From contig CAIYJE010000070.1 in assembly GCA_903926465.1 (NCBI GenBank), positions 1-56,717 of the forward strand: 56,717 bases of DNA, in the 5' to 3' direction. The notes below the pieces were generated by a model. It made no database searches and was not told the origin of the DNA. It saw nothing but the letters and a program-made list of their open reading frames with translations. Of the stretch, positions 16,554 to 24,864 are shown in pieces. A program made the translations under genes and the position numbers. The first letter of the stretch is position 1. The number at the start of each line of letters is the position of its first letter. The DNA is from an uncultured Planctomycetales bacterium. GTDB taxonomy: Bacteria > Planctomycetota > Planctomycetia > Isosphaerales > Isosphaeraceae.

Positions 16554-18152
16554 GTGAACCGTTGCTTTGGGATCCGCGTGAGTCTGGCTGTGCTGGGGTT
16601 GGGTTTGGCCTGGGATTGGATGATCCAGCAGGTTCAGGCCGAGGTCCGGATGCCGGCGTTGTTTGCCGACCACATGGTGCTTCAGCGAGATCGGCCCTTA
16701 CCGGTGTGGGGCTGGGCAGAGCCTGGTGAAAGGGTCAGGGTCACGCTGGGGTCGGAAAGCGTTGAGGGGGTTGCCGACGCGGATGGCCGGTGGCAGGTCA
16801 CTCTGCGGCCACAGCCGGTTTCCAAGACGCCCCTGGAAATGACCGTGGAGGGGAAGAACCGGTTGTTGATCCAGGACCTGTTGCTGGGGGATGTCTGGCT
16901 TTGCAGTGGTCAGTCCAACATGGAATGGGGGCTGGGTGGGTGTGATGCGCCTGACGACATCCAGAACGCGGATTTCCCCCAGATTCGCCAGTTCGGGGTA
17001 GAATATCACTTCGCGGCCACGCCCCAAACTGATGTGAAGGGGCGCTGGTCGGTCTGTTCACCGCAGACGGCGCCTGGATTCACGGCCGTTGGGTTTTACT
17101 TTGCGCGCCGGGTGCAACAAGAAACGGGCGTGCCCATTGGGTTGCTGCGATCGAGTGTGGGCGGCACCAATATCGAACTCTGGATGTCTCAAAACACGTT
17201 GATGAACACACCGGCCTTGGCCGCGTATGGCAATCAGATGCGGGAGTCTCTGGCCACTTACCAGCGCGATCTGGCCGCCGCGCTCCCTGCCGTTGAAGAG
17301 TGGACGGCACTATGCCGTCAATCGCTGCAGACTGGGAAGCCGCTTCCCATGCCACCGGCGATCCCTGAATTTCCATTCGGCGAGAAAGGGTTCCGGCCAC
17401 GGTGTGTAACCCTGCATAACGGGATGATTGCCCCCTTGGTTCCGTTCGCCCTGCGGGGCGTGCTGTGGTACCAGGGTGAAAACAATGCCGGTAACGCCGC
17501 CGATGGCCTGCAATACATCGAGAAAAAACGGGCCATGCTGGCCGACTGGCGGACCTGGTTTGGAGATCCTGAGTTGCCGTTTTACTTCGTGCAACTTGCC
17601 GCCTGGCAGAACCCTTCGGATGATCCGGCCGGGGGTGACGGCTGGGCCCAGATGCGGGAAACCCAGCGCAGGTGTTTGGAGCTATCGCACACGGGGATGG
17701 CCGTTGCCACCGACATTGGTGACGCCACCGATATTCATCCTAAGAACAAGCTGGACGTGGGGGAGCGGTTGGCACGATGGGCGCTGGTGAACCAGTATGG
17801 CAAGACGATCGAGCCATCCGGCCCGTTGTTCAAGAGTTTACGTTTGGAGGGCCGTCAGGCGATTGTTGAGTTTGATCATGTGGGGGCCGGCCTGATGGTT
17901 GGCCACAAACGCGGAGTCCAGCCGGCGGTGGAATCTCTGGGAGAGACGCTCCAACGGTTTGCCATTGCCTGCGAGGATCGTCGCTGGCGGTGGGCCGAGG
18001 CGAAGATTGTGGGGAACGCGGTGGTTTGCACCCATCCTGATGTGCCGCATCCCGTGGCCGTGCGGTACGGTTTTTCCATGAACCCGGCAGGAGCCAATCT
18101 CTATAACCGTGATGGGTTGCCTGCATCCCCCTTTCGCAGCGATGACTGGTAA
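16554..18152 (+). CDS. Secreted sialate O-acetylesterase-like SGNH hydrolase
   Basis: Start at the GTG at 16554, preceded by GGAG eight bases away and followed by a signal peptide (VSLAVLGLGLAWDW). The mature enzyme has the N-terminal beta domain (LFADHMVLQRDRPLPVWG) and the block I nucleophile in CSGQSNMEWGL (Ser121). Later come GVPIGLLRSSVGGTNIE, RGVLWYQGENNA (block III) and TDIGDATDIHPKNK, with the catalytic Asp-His pair in block V. The family removes O-acetyl groups from sialic acids or plant and algal polysaccharides; planctomycetes carry many copies. The in-frame extension to 16485 is less likely. Confidence 0.92.
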   Translation: MNRCFGIRVSLAVLGLGLAWDWMIQQVQAEVRMPALFADHMVLQRDRPLPVWGWAEPGERVRVTLGSESVEGVADADGRWQVTLRPQPVSKTPLEMTVEGKNRLLIQDLLLGDVWLCSGQSNMEWGLGGCDAPDDIQNADFPQIRQFGVEYHFAATPQTDVKGRWSVCSPQTAPGFTAVGFYFARRVQQETGVPIGLLRSSVGGTNIELWMSQNTLMNTPALAAYGNQMRESLATYQRDLAAALPAVEEWTALCRQSLQTGKPLPMPPAIPEFPFGEKGFRPRCVTLHNGMIAPLVPFALRGVLWYQGENNAGNAADGLQYIEKKRAMLADWRTWFGDPELPFYFVQLAAWQNPSDDPAGGDGWAQMRETQRRCLELSHTGMAVATDIGDATDIHPKNKLDVGERLARWALVNQYGKTIEPSGPLFKSLRLEGRQAIVEFDHVGAGLMVGHKRGVQPAVESLGETLQRFAIACEDRRWRWAEAKIVGNAVVCTHPDVPHPVAVRYGFSMNPAGANLYNRDGLPASPFRSDDW

Positions 18153-18330
18153 GTTTGCCATGGCCCTTGGATTCAAAAGATCAAATGGCCCTTGGAATTG
18201 TGTGTTCAGATGTCGGGCCAGACGTGAGGGGGGTTCGGCTGGGCTGAACTGACCAGGTTGCTTTCTAGCCGCCGATCGGCCGGGTGAGCCTTGGATGGCA
18301 AACTCCGTGGTGAACGTCGTTGCGATCTTC

Positions 18331-19545
18331 TCAGGTGCTGGCGGTGTTGCGGTTCAGACAGCCGGAAATGACGCGACGGGCGGCCTCGACCGAGTGTTCG
18401 CGTTCCACCCATTGATGAGCTTGCTCCGTGAGGTGCTGGCGGAGTTGGGTGTCTGTCGCCAGTCGAAGGCAGGCGGCGGCAAATTCCTCGGGAGTCTCGG
18501 CAATCAACAGGTGCTCGCCGCTGGTCACAGCCAGTCCCTCGGCCCCTTTGGCGGTGGAGACCACGGGGGTCCGGTGCATCAATGCTTCCAGGATCTTGAT
18601 CCGGGTTCCACTGCCGGCCCTTAACGGAACCACCAGCATGCCGGCGGCCGCATATTCGGGAGCCAGATCGGTTACGGCGCCGGCCACGGTCACGCCGGGT
18701 GTTGCAGTAAGTGCCTGAACGCGATCCGATCGACCCATGCCAACCACGCGGAACGCCATCTCGGCATCAACCTCGCGGATCAGCGGCAGGATTGAGCGGG
18801 CGAAGTGCAGAATGGCATCGTCATTGGGCAGATAGCTGAGCGTGCCCACAAACAGCATCTGTTTGGGGTTAGCGGTCGTACCGCTGGCTGCGGATAAGTT
18901 TGGCTTCCGCACGACGTTGGGCAGGTGGGTAAACGTGCGACCAGGATATTGTTGTGCCAACGCGCGGCAGTCGTTGGGGCTGGCCAGAAGCAGATGCTGA
19001 AACTTCGTCACCAGCACCCGACGAAACAGGCTGATCCGCGGCACGGCGCTGCGAACCGATTCGGCTCTGGTTGTATCGCCCGCGGCGTTGTGGAGCGACA
19101 CAAACTGTTCTTTGGCGTTGGCGTCATCATCGTCAAGGTCCAAGATGGTGATGGGCGGCCCAGGAACGGTGAGATCCAGACAGCTCAGAGCCGAGGGGGC
19201 CACATGCTGTCTGAAGGTATAGACCACATCCAGGGTTGATCCAGGTTCTTGGCACTGGATGAAATTGCGTACCAGTGACTTGATCTCGCCGATCCGGTTC
19301 AGCGAAACGGTGAAGTAGGCCGCGGCCCGGTCACGGGCCCAGTCTTCACGCACAAAATGGACGGCCTTGCCGGCCTCATCACGGCCCAGCACGATCGGCC
19401 GACCAGCTTCGCTATCCCAGACGGTGTGGACCACGATCACGGGATAGAGCGATGCGAGAACTTCCAGCGCCACGCTGGCGCGCATCATCGAGCCGCCGCC
19501 GGTGGGATAGGGAAGAAATGGCGTGATGTAGAGGCAGTACTTCAT
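18331..19545 (-). CDS. Glycosyltransferase family 4
   Basis: GT-B fold enzyme. The N-terminal domain starts KYCLYITPFLPYPTGGGSMMR, the glycine-rich acceptor loop. The C-terminal donor domain has QMLFVGTLSYLPNDDAI, VVGMGRSDRVQAL and VVPLRAGSGTRIKILEALMHRTPVVST, where the E of the EX7E-like region (KILEAL) is present. It probably adds a sugar from a nucleotide donor. Its ATG overlaps the stop of the upstream GT2 gene by four bases (ATGA). That gene in turn overlaps the PqqD-HprK fusion, so the three form one operon, with this gene last. Confidence 0.9.
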   Translation of the reverse strand: MKYCLYITPFLPYPTGGGSMMRASVALEVLASLYPVIVVHTVWDSEAGRPIVLGRDEAGKAVHFVREDWARDRAAAYFTVSLNRIGEIKSLVRNFIQCQEPGSTLDVVYTFRQHVAPSALSCLDLTVPGPPITILDLDDDDANAKEQFVSLHNAAGDTTRAESVRSAVPRISLFRRVLVTKFQHLLLASPNDCRALAQQYPGRTFTHLPNVVRKPNLSAASGTTANPKQMLFVGTLSYLPNDDAILHFARSILPLIREVDAEMAFRVVGMGRSDRVQALTATPGVTVAGAVTDLAPEYAAAGMLVVPLRAGSGTRIKILEALMHRTPVVSTAKGAEGLAVTSGEHLLIAETPEEFAAACLRLATDTQLRQHLTEQAHQWVEREHSVEAARRVISGCLNRNTAST

Positions 19546-20222
19546 GGGCCACCCGTTGCCAGGCCACGCCGCCTGGCCAGAAGCCAGGCCATGGCCCGTG
19601 GATAGTCGGCAATGGCCGTGCGGTCACGCGTGGTATTGTGTGCGTGGACACGGCGTTTGAAAAGCAGTTCGGGCAGAATCTTGGTTGAGAGACCCAGCGA
19701 TTGCGTCCACCCATACCAGGCAATAAATTCACCGCTCCGAAAATCTGGAAACAGCCCCGCCCGTTCAAAAACCTCTTTGCGTGTGAGCATGCTCGAACAA
19801 ATCGGGGTGTCCAGGGGCGTTGTTCGGCAGGGGAACACGCCGGTAGGATCGCTAAACTCCACGCACTGCGTGAAAACCATCTGGAGCTCTGGTTGCTGGT
19901 CCAGGATGGTGCACTGCCGTTTCAGTTTTCCAGGCATCCAGAGGTCATCGGCATCCAGAAATGCGATCAGGGGTGCCGTAGCTCGAAGCAGACCAGCGTT
20001 CCGGGCGCTGGGGAGCCCCTGTCTGGGCTCCTCAATCAATTCCACGGTTGAGCCGTAGGTTGTGGTGACAAGGGACACGGAATTGTCGGTGGAATTGTTG
20101 TTCACCACCAGAATCTGGAGTGTGAGCGCGGGATCGCTTTCAAGCTGAAGCAACACGCTGTCGATTGCCTGGCAAATGAACCGTGCGCCGTTATACACGG
20201 GAATGATCACGCTCACCTTCAT
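19542..20222 (-). CDS. Glycosyltransferase family 2 (GT-A)
   Basis: The start was set at the ATG at 20222, where KVSVIIPVYNGARFICQAI opens the GT-A domain; upstream in-frame residues belong to the preceding gene's region. ILVVNNNSTDNSVSLV, GLPSARNAGLLRATAPLIAFLDADD (the DxD metal site) and RKEVFERAGLFPDFRSGEFIAWY support the family. It probably transfers a sugar to a lipid or protein acceptor. It overlaps both neighbours by four bases (ATGA), so it is translationally coupled in the PqqD-kinase operon. Confidence 0.9.
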   Translation of the reverse strand: MKVSVIIPVYNGARFICQAIDSVLLQLESDPALTLQILVVNNNSTDNSVSLVTTTYGSTVELIEEPRQGLPSARNAGLLRATAPLIAFLDADDLWMPGKLKRQCTILDQQPELQMVFTQCVEFSDPTGVFPCRTTPLDTPICSSMLTRKEVFERAGLFPDFRSGEFIAWYGWTQSLGLSTKILPELLFKRRVHAHNTTRDRTAIADYPRAMAWLLARRRGLATGGP

Positions 20223-22156
20223 CGGTTGATGACCTGCGTCACGGCCAGCGGGATCTGTGTGGGATCGCTTCCCAGATGAAGGATGTACGCGGGGAGTTTT
20301 TCCACGAGGGACACAATTCGAGCACAATCGTGCTGGGTGGATGCCGGCAGTTGCCCCACGGTGCTGGGCAAGAGTGCCAGCAACGCCTCGGACCGAGGGC
20401 ACCCCTCAATGCGGGTATCGGGTCCAGAGTGCAGGCGAGGAATGACGAGGGCCCGTAGTGGCAGGCCCGCCACGGTCCGGCCTGGCCAGACGTCGGAGAC
20501 CGCAAAGACCCCTTTGCCCTCTCCGCCCGATTCAAAGCTATCGGAATTGATCGACTTGAGCCGGAGTTCGGGTAACCGCCCGAAGTCGTTCTGGTTCGTC
20601 AGTTTTCCAGTGCCATACAGGCTGTGAATCCATGGCTGCGCGTGATCTGAAACACAATCTGCCAGGCAGTAGTCATCGCCCACGAATTTCAGTCCGGCCG
20701 CGGTGCACAGCAAAGAGGTGGTGGACTTACCGGCTCCCCCTTTGCCCACCAGTAGCACGCCGCCCTGCGCATTTCCCACGGCGGCACCATGCACAGATTG
20801 CAGGCCCAGCGCTCCAAACCATTCATGGAGCGCAAACCGAAAGGGTGAACCAATCTCCCAGTAGGGATACGGGTGGTCATCCCCTTTGAAGACCCAGGCC
20901 CGTCCCGTTTGGAAATCGACCACGCTCAGCAGGTCGGGACCAGGGTTGAAGATCGCCGACACCTCTTCGCTATGCAGTTCCAGCACTTCGCCGCGTGGCC
21001 CGCTGGCCTGCTTCCAGTTCCGCGCCAGCTTGAGCACCAGATGGGCGAGTGCCGGCGACCTTGGCAATGTCGACCCGTTCCAGACATGGATCGTCAGGCC
21101 ATGGTGTGCGGCCCCCGAGTCGGCCACCAACAGATGTTCAAGCGCTTTCAAGAGCTGCTGAGATTGCTGCCCAGGCAGGGAACGCACCCGGACCGAGTGG
21201 CCACCCATTCGGTAATGCGTTTGATGCATGCTGCCGTGGGTCTCGGCGGCATCCTTGAAAAACTGATCCAGGCCGTCAAGGATGCCACGGGTCCGGTTGC
21301 TGGTGGCCAACCGTGGCGGTCGGGTGACAGGCAGCCAGGGGCGAATCTGGTCTTCAAGGTCCCTGAAGAGCGTGATGCTGGAACTGTCATCCATCATGGG
21401 CATAGAGAGTTGCGCAGCGGTTTCGGGCACGGTTTGGGTGAGCCCTGCGTCTGTCAGCGTGGCTGCGAGCGGTTCTGTGACCCGGACTGATCCATGCAGG
21501 AGTTGCGGCCACCACGCCTGGTTTCCACCCAGAGTGCAGTAGAGCCCCTGATCCCGGTTCACCACAATCGTTTGCCCGTCCATGTTCGCGGTCAGCAGAT
21601 CCAGGCCGGGGATCAGAGCCAGGACCCGCCCTTGCGGCACGGGAGTGTGAAGCTGGGAACGGTTCGCCCCGGTTCCGGGGGCCGGGGCGGAGAGTTCAGG
21701 GTCAGGGTTTCGGTGGGGCCAACCTGCAACTTCATCAACCTCATGCACGGGGTCGAGCAGAAACAGTTCCTGCAGGTCATTGTGAGCGCTGAGACTTGGC
21801 GGGGTATAAGCGGCCTGCCCCTGGGGTGCCAGCCTGGTTGCCGGCTGGAACGGTTCGGGGACACAAGCAGTGATCAGATCCAGTTGTTTTAATTGCGCAA
21901 CAAATGGTTGCAGGTCTTTGGCAATGGTCGCGCTGGGCACGCGGTAGTGATCTGCCAGATAGGTAACGACATCCTGGACCAAGGCACCCGTGGTTCCGAA
22001 GGCGACCCATGCGGTCCCGCCCACTTCGGACAGGCTGTAGTAACTCCCATTCCGAAGGTCGACCACCACAACCTCAGGATCAAAGCTCTGATGGATCACA
22101 TCAGGCTCATTGATCCGGAATCCCAGTTCATCCGGCATCGATATATACTCCTGCAC
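20219..22156 (-). CDS. PqqD-domain/HPr-kinase-like fusion protein
   Basis: 645 residues. Residues about 12-95 form a PqqD-like RRE domain (INEPDVIHQSFDPEVVVVDL, NGSYYSLSEVGGTAWVAF), the fold that binds leader peptides in RiPP pathways. Residues 135-149 hold the motif DPVHEVDEVAGWPHR. About 180-245 look like a second, degenerate PqqD domain (IVVNRDQGLYCTLGG). About 315-645 are HprK-like, with P-loop VGKGGAGKSTTSLL (470-483) and FVGDDYCLAD (491-500). HprK-related proteins of this type are known with PqqD partners near polysaccharide and lasso-peptide loci, where kinases act on peptides or small molecules. No HPr gene is visible here. It overlaps the following GT2 gene and probably lies after the nucleotidyltransferase gene in one transcript. 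Confidence 0.85.
   Translation of the reverse strand: MQEYISMPDELGFRINEPDVIHQSFDPEVVVVDLRNGSYYSLSEVGGTAWVAFGTTGALVQDVVTYLADHYRVPSATIAKDLQPFVAQLKQLDLITACVPEPFQPATRLAPQGQAAYTPPSLSAHNDLQELFLLDPVHEVDEVAGWPHRNPDPELSAPAPGTGANRSQLHTPVPQGRVLALIPGLDLLTANMDGQTIVVNRDQGLYCTLGGNQAWWPQLLHGSVRVTEPLAATLTDAGLTQTVPETAAQLSMPMMDDSSSITLFRDLEDQIRPWLPVTRPPRLATSNRTRGILDGLDQFFKDAAETHGSMHQTHYRMGGHSVRVRSLPGQQSQQLLKALEHLLVADSGAAHHGLTIHVWNGSTLPRSPALAHLVLKLARNWKQASGPRGEVLELHSEEVSAIFNPGPDLLSVVDFQTGRAWVFKGDDHPYPYWEIGSPFRFALHEWFGALGLQSVHGAAVGNAQGGVLLVGKGGAGKSTTSLLCTAAGLKFVGDDYCLADCVSDHAQPWIHSLYGTGKLTNQNDFGRLPELRLKSINSDSFESGGEGKGVFAVSDVWPGRTVAGLPLRALVIPRLHSGPDTRIEGCPRSEALLALLPSTVGQLPASTQHDCARIVSLVEKLPAYILHLGSDPTQIPLAVTQVINR
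21710..21754 (-). other. Coding segment for shared DPVHEVDxxxGWPHR motif, copy in the kinase fusion
   Basis: Residues 135-149 of the PqqD-HprK fusion read DPVHEVDEVAGWPHR. Eleven of 15 positions are identical with the small PqqD protein (28149-28193), and one more is V/I. The flanks are otherwise different in sequence. Confidence 0.8.
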
Positions 22157-22215
22157 GGCCTTTGGAATGCTGCCGAATTTTTGTGGTTACCCAAGCGTAA
22201 ATGATAAACCGTTGG

Positions 22216-23409
22216 CTAGTCGAGCATCTGGTCCTTGGCGTGCGCCAGCGTTCGGAGTTCTTGCCAGTGCATGGGTGTCAGACTCAGGGCCGAGCGCGCG
22301 AGTCGAGGCACACGCCGCCAGAATGTCCCCATTCTCAGATAGCGGTTCCATCCCAGAAACGCTCTGGAAACGACCTGGTGCCAGGCGCGACGACTGCCGA
22401 GTGCCGAAAGGTCGGCATTGATTGGCTCCGATCTCAGTTGCCGGGCATACAGGGTGGCCAGGTTTCTGGCGGCCGGGCTGGTGGTGTCCATTCCGGTGCA
22501 AGGGTTGGAACCGCCGGACTCACCGACGATCAGGGCCATGGCACCCAAGGGGGCGGAAAGTTTCCAGGATTGCGCATAGTCCAGGGCCACGGAGAGTTCT
22601 GCGGGAGACTGCGCCAGCAGGCGAAACCAGTCGGCCGCATCGAGCACATCTCTGGCCATTCGGTCGGGTACGAAGTTATTCCGGAGCGCGTGGTGGACCG
22701 AGAGCAGCAGCCCGAACGCAGGGCAGACCACCGGCACCGAGAACCCAAGCAGATTCACTTGCCGCGCGGTTGCAAGCAGCTTTGCGGTGTCGAATCGCCC
22801 GAGTTTCCAGTGTAAATCCAGTGCGTTTCCCCGCGGGTTGGTCAGGCTTGTGGCCAGATTGCCGGCGGAATCGGGCGAGCTTTTCAGAGACGCAATGTAG
22901 CTTGTCAGGTCAAGTGCTGCGGCCTCTCGCCGATAGCCGGCCTGTTCCAGCCGTTCCAGGGCCCTTGGTAGGTCCTGGTCACTGATCAGCAGATCCACAT
23001 CCTGCACCATCCGGCTCCTGGCACCGGTCTGGCTATGAAGCCAGGCGATCGATGCAAATCCCTTGAAGCCAACGGCCGGGATACCGTCATCGTTCAACCG
23101 TTGGATGGCTTCGCAACCGGCCCGGATGCAGAGCGTTGAGCGGAAAAATAGAGTTCCGGCTTCCTGGCCCAGGCCCTTGGCTTCAGCCGGTGTTAACCTC
23201 AGATCGATCGCGGCCACCCGCTCGGCCAGGGCTGGAATCACATTCCAGTCGCGACAGATCTGGAACACGGTTGGCCACGCGCCAGCCTCTGAGATCTCAT
23301 CGGCCACTGCTCTGGCAAGTTCGTGCTCAGGGTGCGTGAACTCAGCATGAACGGGGGTCAGTAGCAAACGCATGACCCACTGTCTTGCTCGCTGCTGGGG
23401 GCAATCCAT
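22216..23409 (-). CDS. Nucleotidyltransferase family protein (PF14907-like)
   Basis: GIPAVGFKGFASIAWLHSQTGAR followed by SRMVQDVDLLISDQDLPRALERL is the core of the uncharacterised nucleotidyltransferase family PF14907. Lys116-Gly117 forms the KG step and Asp137/Asp139 the metal-binding DxD (numbering from the ATG at 23409). Downstream, NALDLHWKL supplies the third acidic site. Such proteins often occur with PqqD and HprK-like genes; a transferred nucleotide and its acceptor are not known. The start is ambiguous: GTG at 23481 and ATG at 23373 are in the same frame; 23409 has CAGG nine bases upstream. It lies 59 bases before the PqqD-HprK fusion on the same strand. Confidence 0.83.
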   Translation of the reverse strand: MDCPQQRARQWVMRLLLTPVHAEFTHPEHELARAVADEISEAGAWPTVFQICRDWNVIPALAERVAAIDLRLTPAEAKGLGQEAGTLFFRSTLCIRAGCEAIQRLNDDGIPAVGFKGFASIAWLHSQTGARSRMVQDVDLLISDQDLPRALERLEQAGYRREAAALDLTSYIASLKSSPDSAGNLATSLTNPRGNALDLHWKLGRFDTAKLLATARQVNLLGFSVPVVCPAFGLLLSVHHALRNNFVPDRMARDVLDAADWFRLLAQSPAELSVALDYAQSWKLSAPLGAMALIVGESGGSNPCTGMDTTSPAARNLATLYARQLRSEPINADLSALGSRRAWHQVVSRAFLGWNRYLRMGTFWRRVPRLARSALSLTPMHWQELRTLAHAKDQMLD

Positions 23410-23815
23410 GGTCTTGACCTGAAGGCAGGCGAGGGCTGAAATTCCTAGGTAAGCACGGATCCTCACTTTAAAGGAGGGCACTTTTTACATTGTACGAGAT
23501 TGCGGAGATCTGGTGCATTACCCACCAGAAACTTCCTGGCTCTTGGCCCGTTGTTTCAGCCAGGCAATCTCAAAACCGCCCGATCCAGCGGGATGGCGGC
23601 TTGAGGGAGACTGAGAATTTGTGTTTTTTAATCGAGTCTCCAGGCGTTGAGATTTAACCACGAGGAATGCCTTGTTGGGGGCTGGGCCAAACTGGGGCAT
23701 GGACTGGCTTCTCATGTCACCGGGCTGGGCTATCATGAATCGGGTCTTGGGTTTTCAAAACCAATGGCCGTGCGGTTTCCACCCCTTTCTCTTCCCCAGT
23801 ACCTGGTTGACCTGT
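23410..23815. other. Divergent intergenic region of the PqqD-kinase locus
   Basis: It separates the nucleotidyltransferase gene (minus) from its inactive-looking relative (plus). A minus-strand TACAAT at about 23488-23493 could be a -10 box for the former. A small minus-strand open frame (23518-23700) lies just upstream of the nucleotidyltransferase and is listed on its own. No repeats were noticed. Confidence 0.4.
23518..23700 (-). CDS. Small open frame, possible short peptide gene
   Basis: A 60-residue frame on the minus strand from ATG 23700, preceded by GAGAAG at about eight bases. It begins PQFGPAPNKAFLVVKSQRLE and ends with the basic, glycine-terminated tail WLKQRAKSQEVSGG. It sits 36 bases or more upstream of the nucleotidyltransferase, where RiPP-like precursor genes are often found. 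No leader motif of a known RiPP class (for example YxxPxL of lasso peptides) is visible. It may be chance. Confidence 0.25.
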   Translation of the reverse strand: MPQFGPAPNKAFLVVKSQRLETRLKNTNSQSPSSRHPAGSGGFEIAWLKQRAKSQEVSGG

Positions 23816-24829
23816 ATGACAGTTCGAGCCCATTCCGGGGAAACCCAGGGGGATCCGCCGCTGAAGATGCAAAGGTGGACTGGGCCGATCCCGTCCCGGC
23901 TTCAACGCTTGCTGCTGAACGCCTGCCTGGCGCCGATGGATGGGGCACGCGCGGCCTGGGATCAATGGTTGGCCTGCTGCCGTTTTGACCTTGAGGATGC
24001 GGCGAGCATTGAGCTGGCGGCCCTGGCGGTGGCCAGGCTGGGTGAGGCCGCTGGTCACAGCTCTCAAGCGCAACGCTGCCGGGGTTGGAACCGCCGGGCC
24101 TGGTTCGTCTCGGAACTGGCCCGGGATGCGGCCCAGCGGGTAGCCAGGCGCAGCCATGAACTGGGACTGGAAACGGTGGCCGTGGGAGATCTGGTCACCG
24201 CGCTGGCGGGCGTCACTTTCGCTGGGCGAGTGTTCCCGGTGCGGTCACTGATTCTCAGGGTCTCCCCAGGCTCAGTTGAGAACCATATCGACCTGGATTC
24301 ATTACGCCTGGTTGCCCTGGAAGGTCCCGCAGGAGACGCCATTCGCACTCGCAAACTGCCGATGGCCATTGAGGTCACCACGACTGGGCCTTCCAAGCCC
24401 GCAGGGCCGCCGCCTGGCGCGGTCTGGCTACCGTCCCCCTGGGAGGGGATGAAGGGGCTGGAGCCAGCCGAGCAAATTGCCTGGCTGGCCGCGCGAAACT
24501 GGTGCCGTCAGCCATCCGGCCGGCTCCGATGGATGCTTGAGGTGATTGCCATTGCCGAGTCGCAAAAGGCTGACGAGGAACTGGGTCCGCGGGTGGCTTG
24601 CGCGGCTGAGCGAGATGGGAACGCCGCCTCGGTCCTGGCGGCGTTTCGGTGGATTGGCAAACTGCCCGGGACAGCCGCAATTGCCCCGGTGTTGGCGGCC
24701 ATGGAGTTAACGCCGGTCTCGTTTCGTTCCCAGTTGAGGCGATGCCGGATGACGAGTCGGTTGGGGCCGGCCTGGGTGCGGCTCAATCGCTGGCGTTTAC
24801 GCTGGCAACGGACCAACCCTTCCACCTGA
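23816..24829 (+). CDS. Nucleotidyltransferase-like protein lacking catalytic residues
   Basis: 337 residues from the ATG at 23816 (an in-frame start also at 23672). Its layout resembles PF14907 proteins: LQRLLLNACLAPMDGARAAW, then helices ending WFVSELARDAAQRVARR, then a core strand pair. The core reads GLETVAVGDLVTALAG where active members have the KG step, and GRVFPVRSLILRVSP where they have RxMxDVDLLV: both aspartates and the lysine are absent. A later LPMAIEVTTTG replaces the usual acidic LELHW-type strand. I infer a non-catalytic paralogue that may bind the same partner or substrate. The resemblance is by eye and needs profile confirmation. It is the only plus-strand gene in the locus and is convergent with the GT4 gene behind it. 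Confidence 0.6.
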   Translation: MTVRAHSGETQGDPPLKMQRWTGPIPSRLQRLLLNACLAPMDGARAAWDQWLACCRFDLEDAASIELAALAVARLGEAAGHSSQAQRCRGWNRRAWFVSELARDAAQRVARRSHELGLETVAVGDLVTALAGVTFAGRVFPVRSLILRVSPGSVENHIDLDSLRLVALEGPAGDAIRTRKLPMAIEVTTTGPSKPAGPPPGAVWLPSPWEGMKGLEPAEQIAWLAARNWCRQPSGRLRWMLEVIAIAESQKADEELGPRVACAAERDGNAASVLAAFRWIGKLPGTAAIAPVLAAMELTPVSFRSQLRRCRMTSRLGPAWVRLNRWRLRWQRTNPST

Positions 24830-24864
24830 GCCGAACGCGGCTGGTATCTGGGTCTCAGGCTGGC

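Noticed and set aside
18160-18196. Direct repeat ATGGCCCTTGGA at 18160-18171 and 18185-18196
   Set aside because: Only 12 bases long in a short spacer; not enough to call an element.
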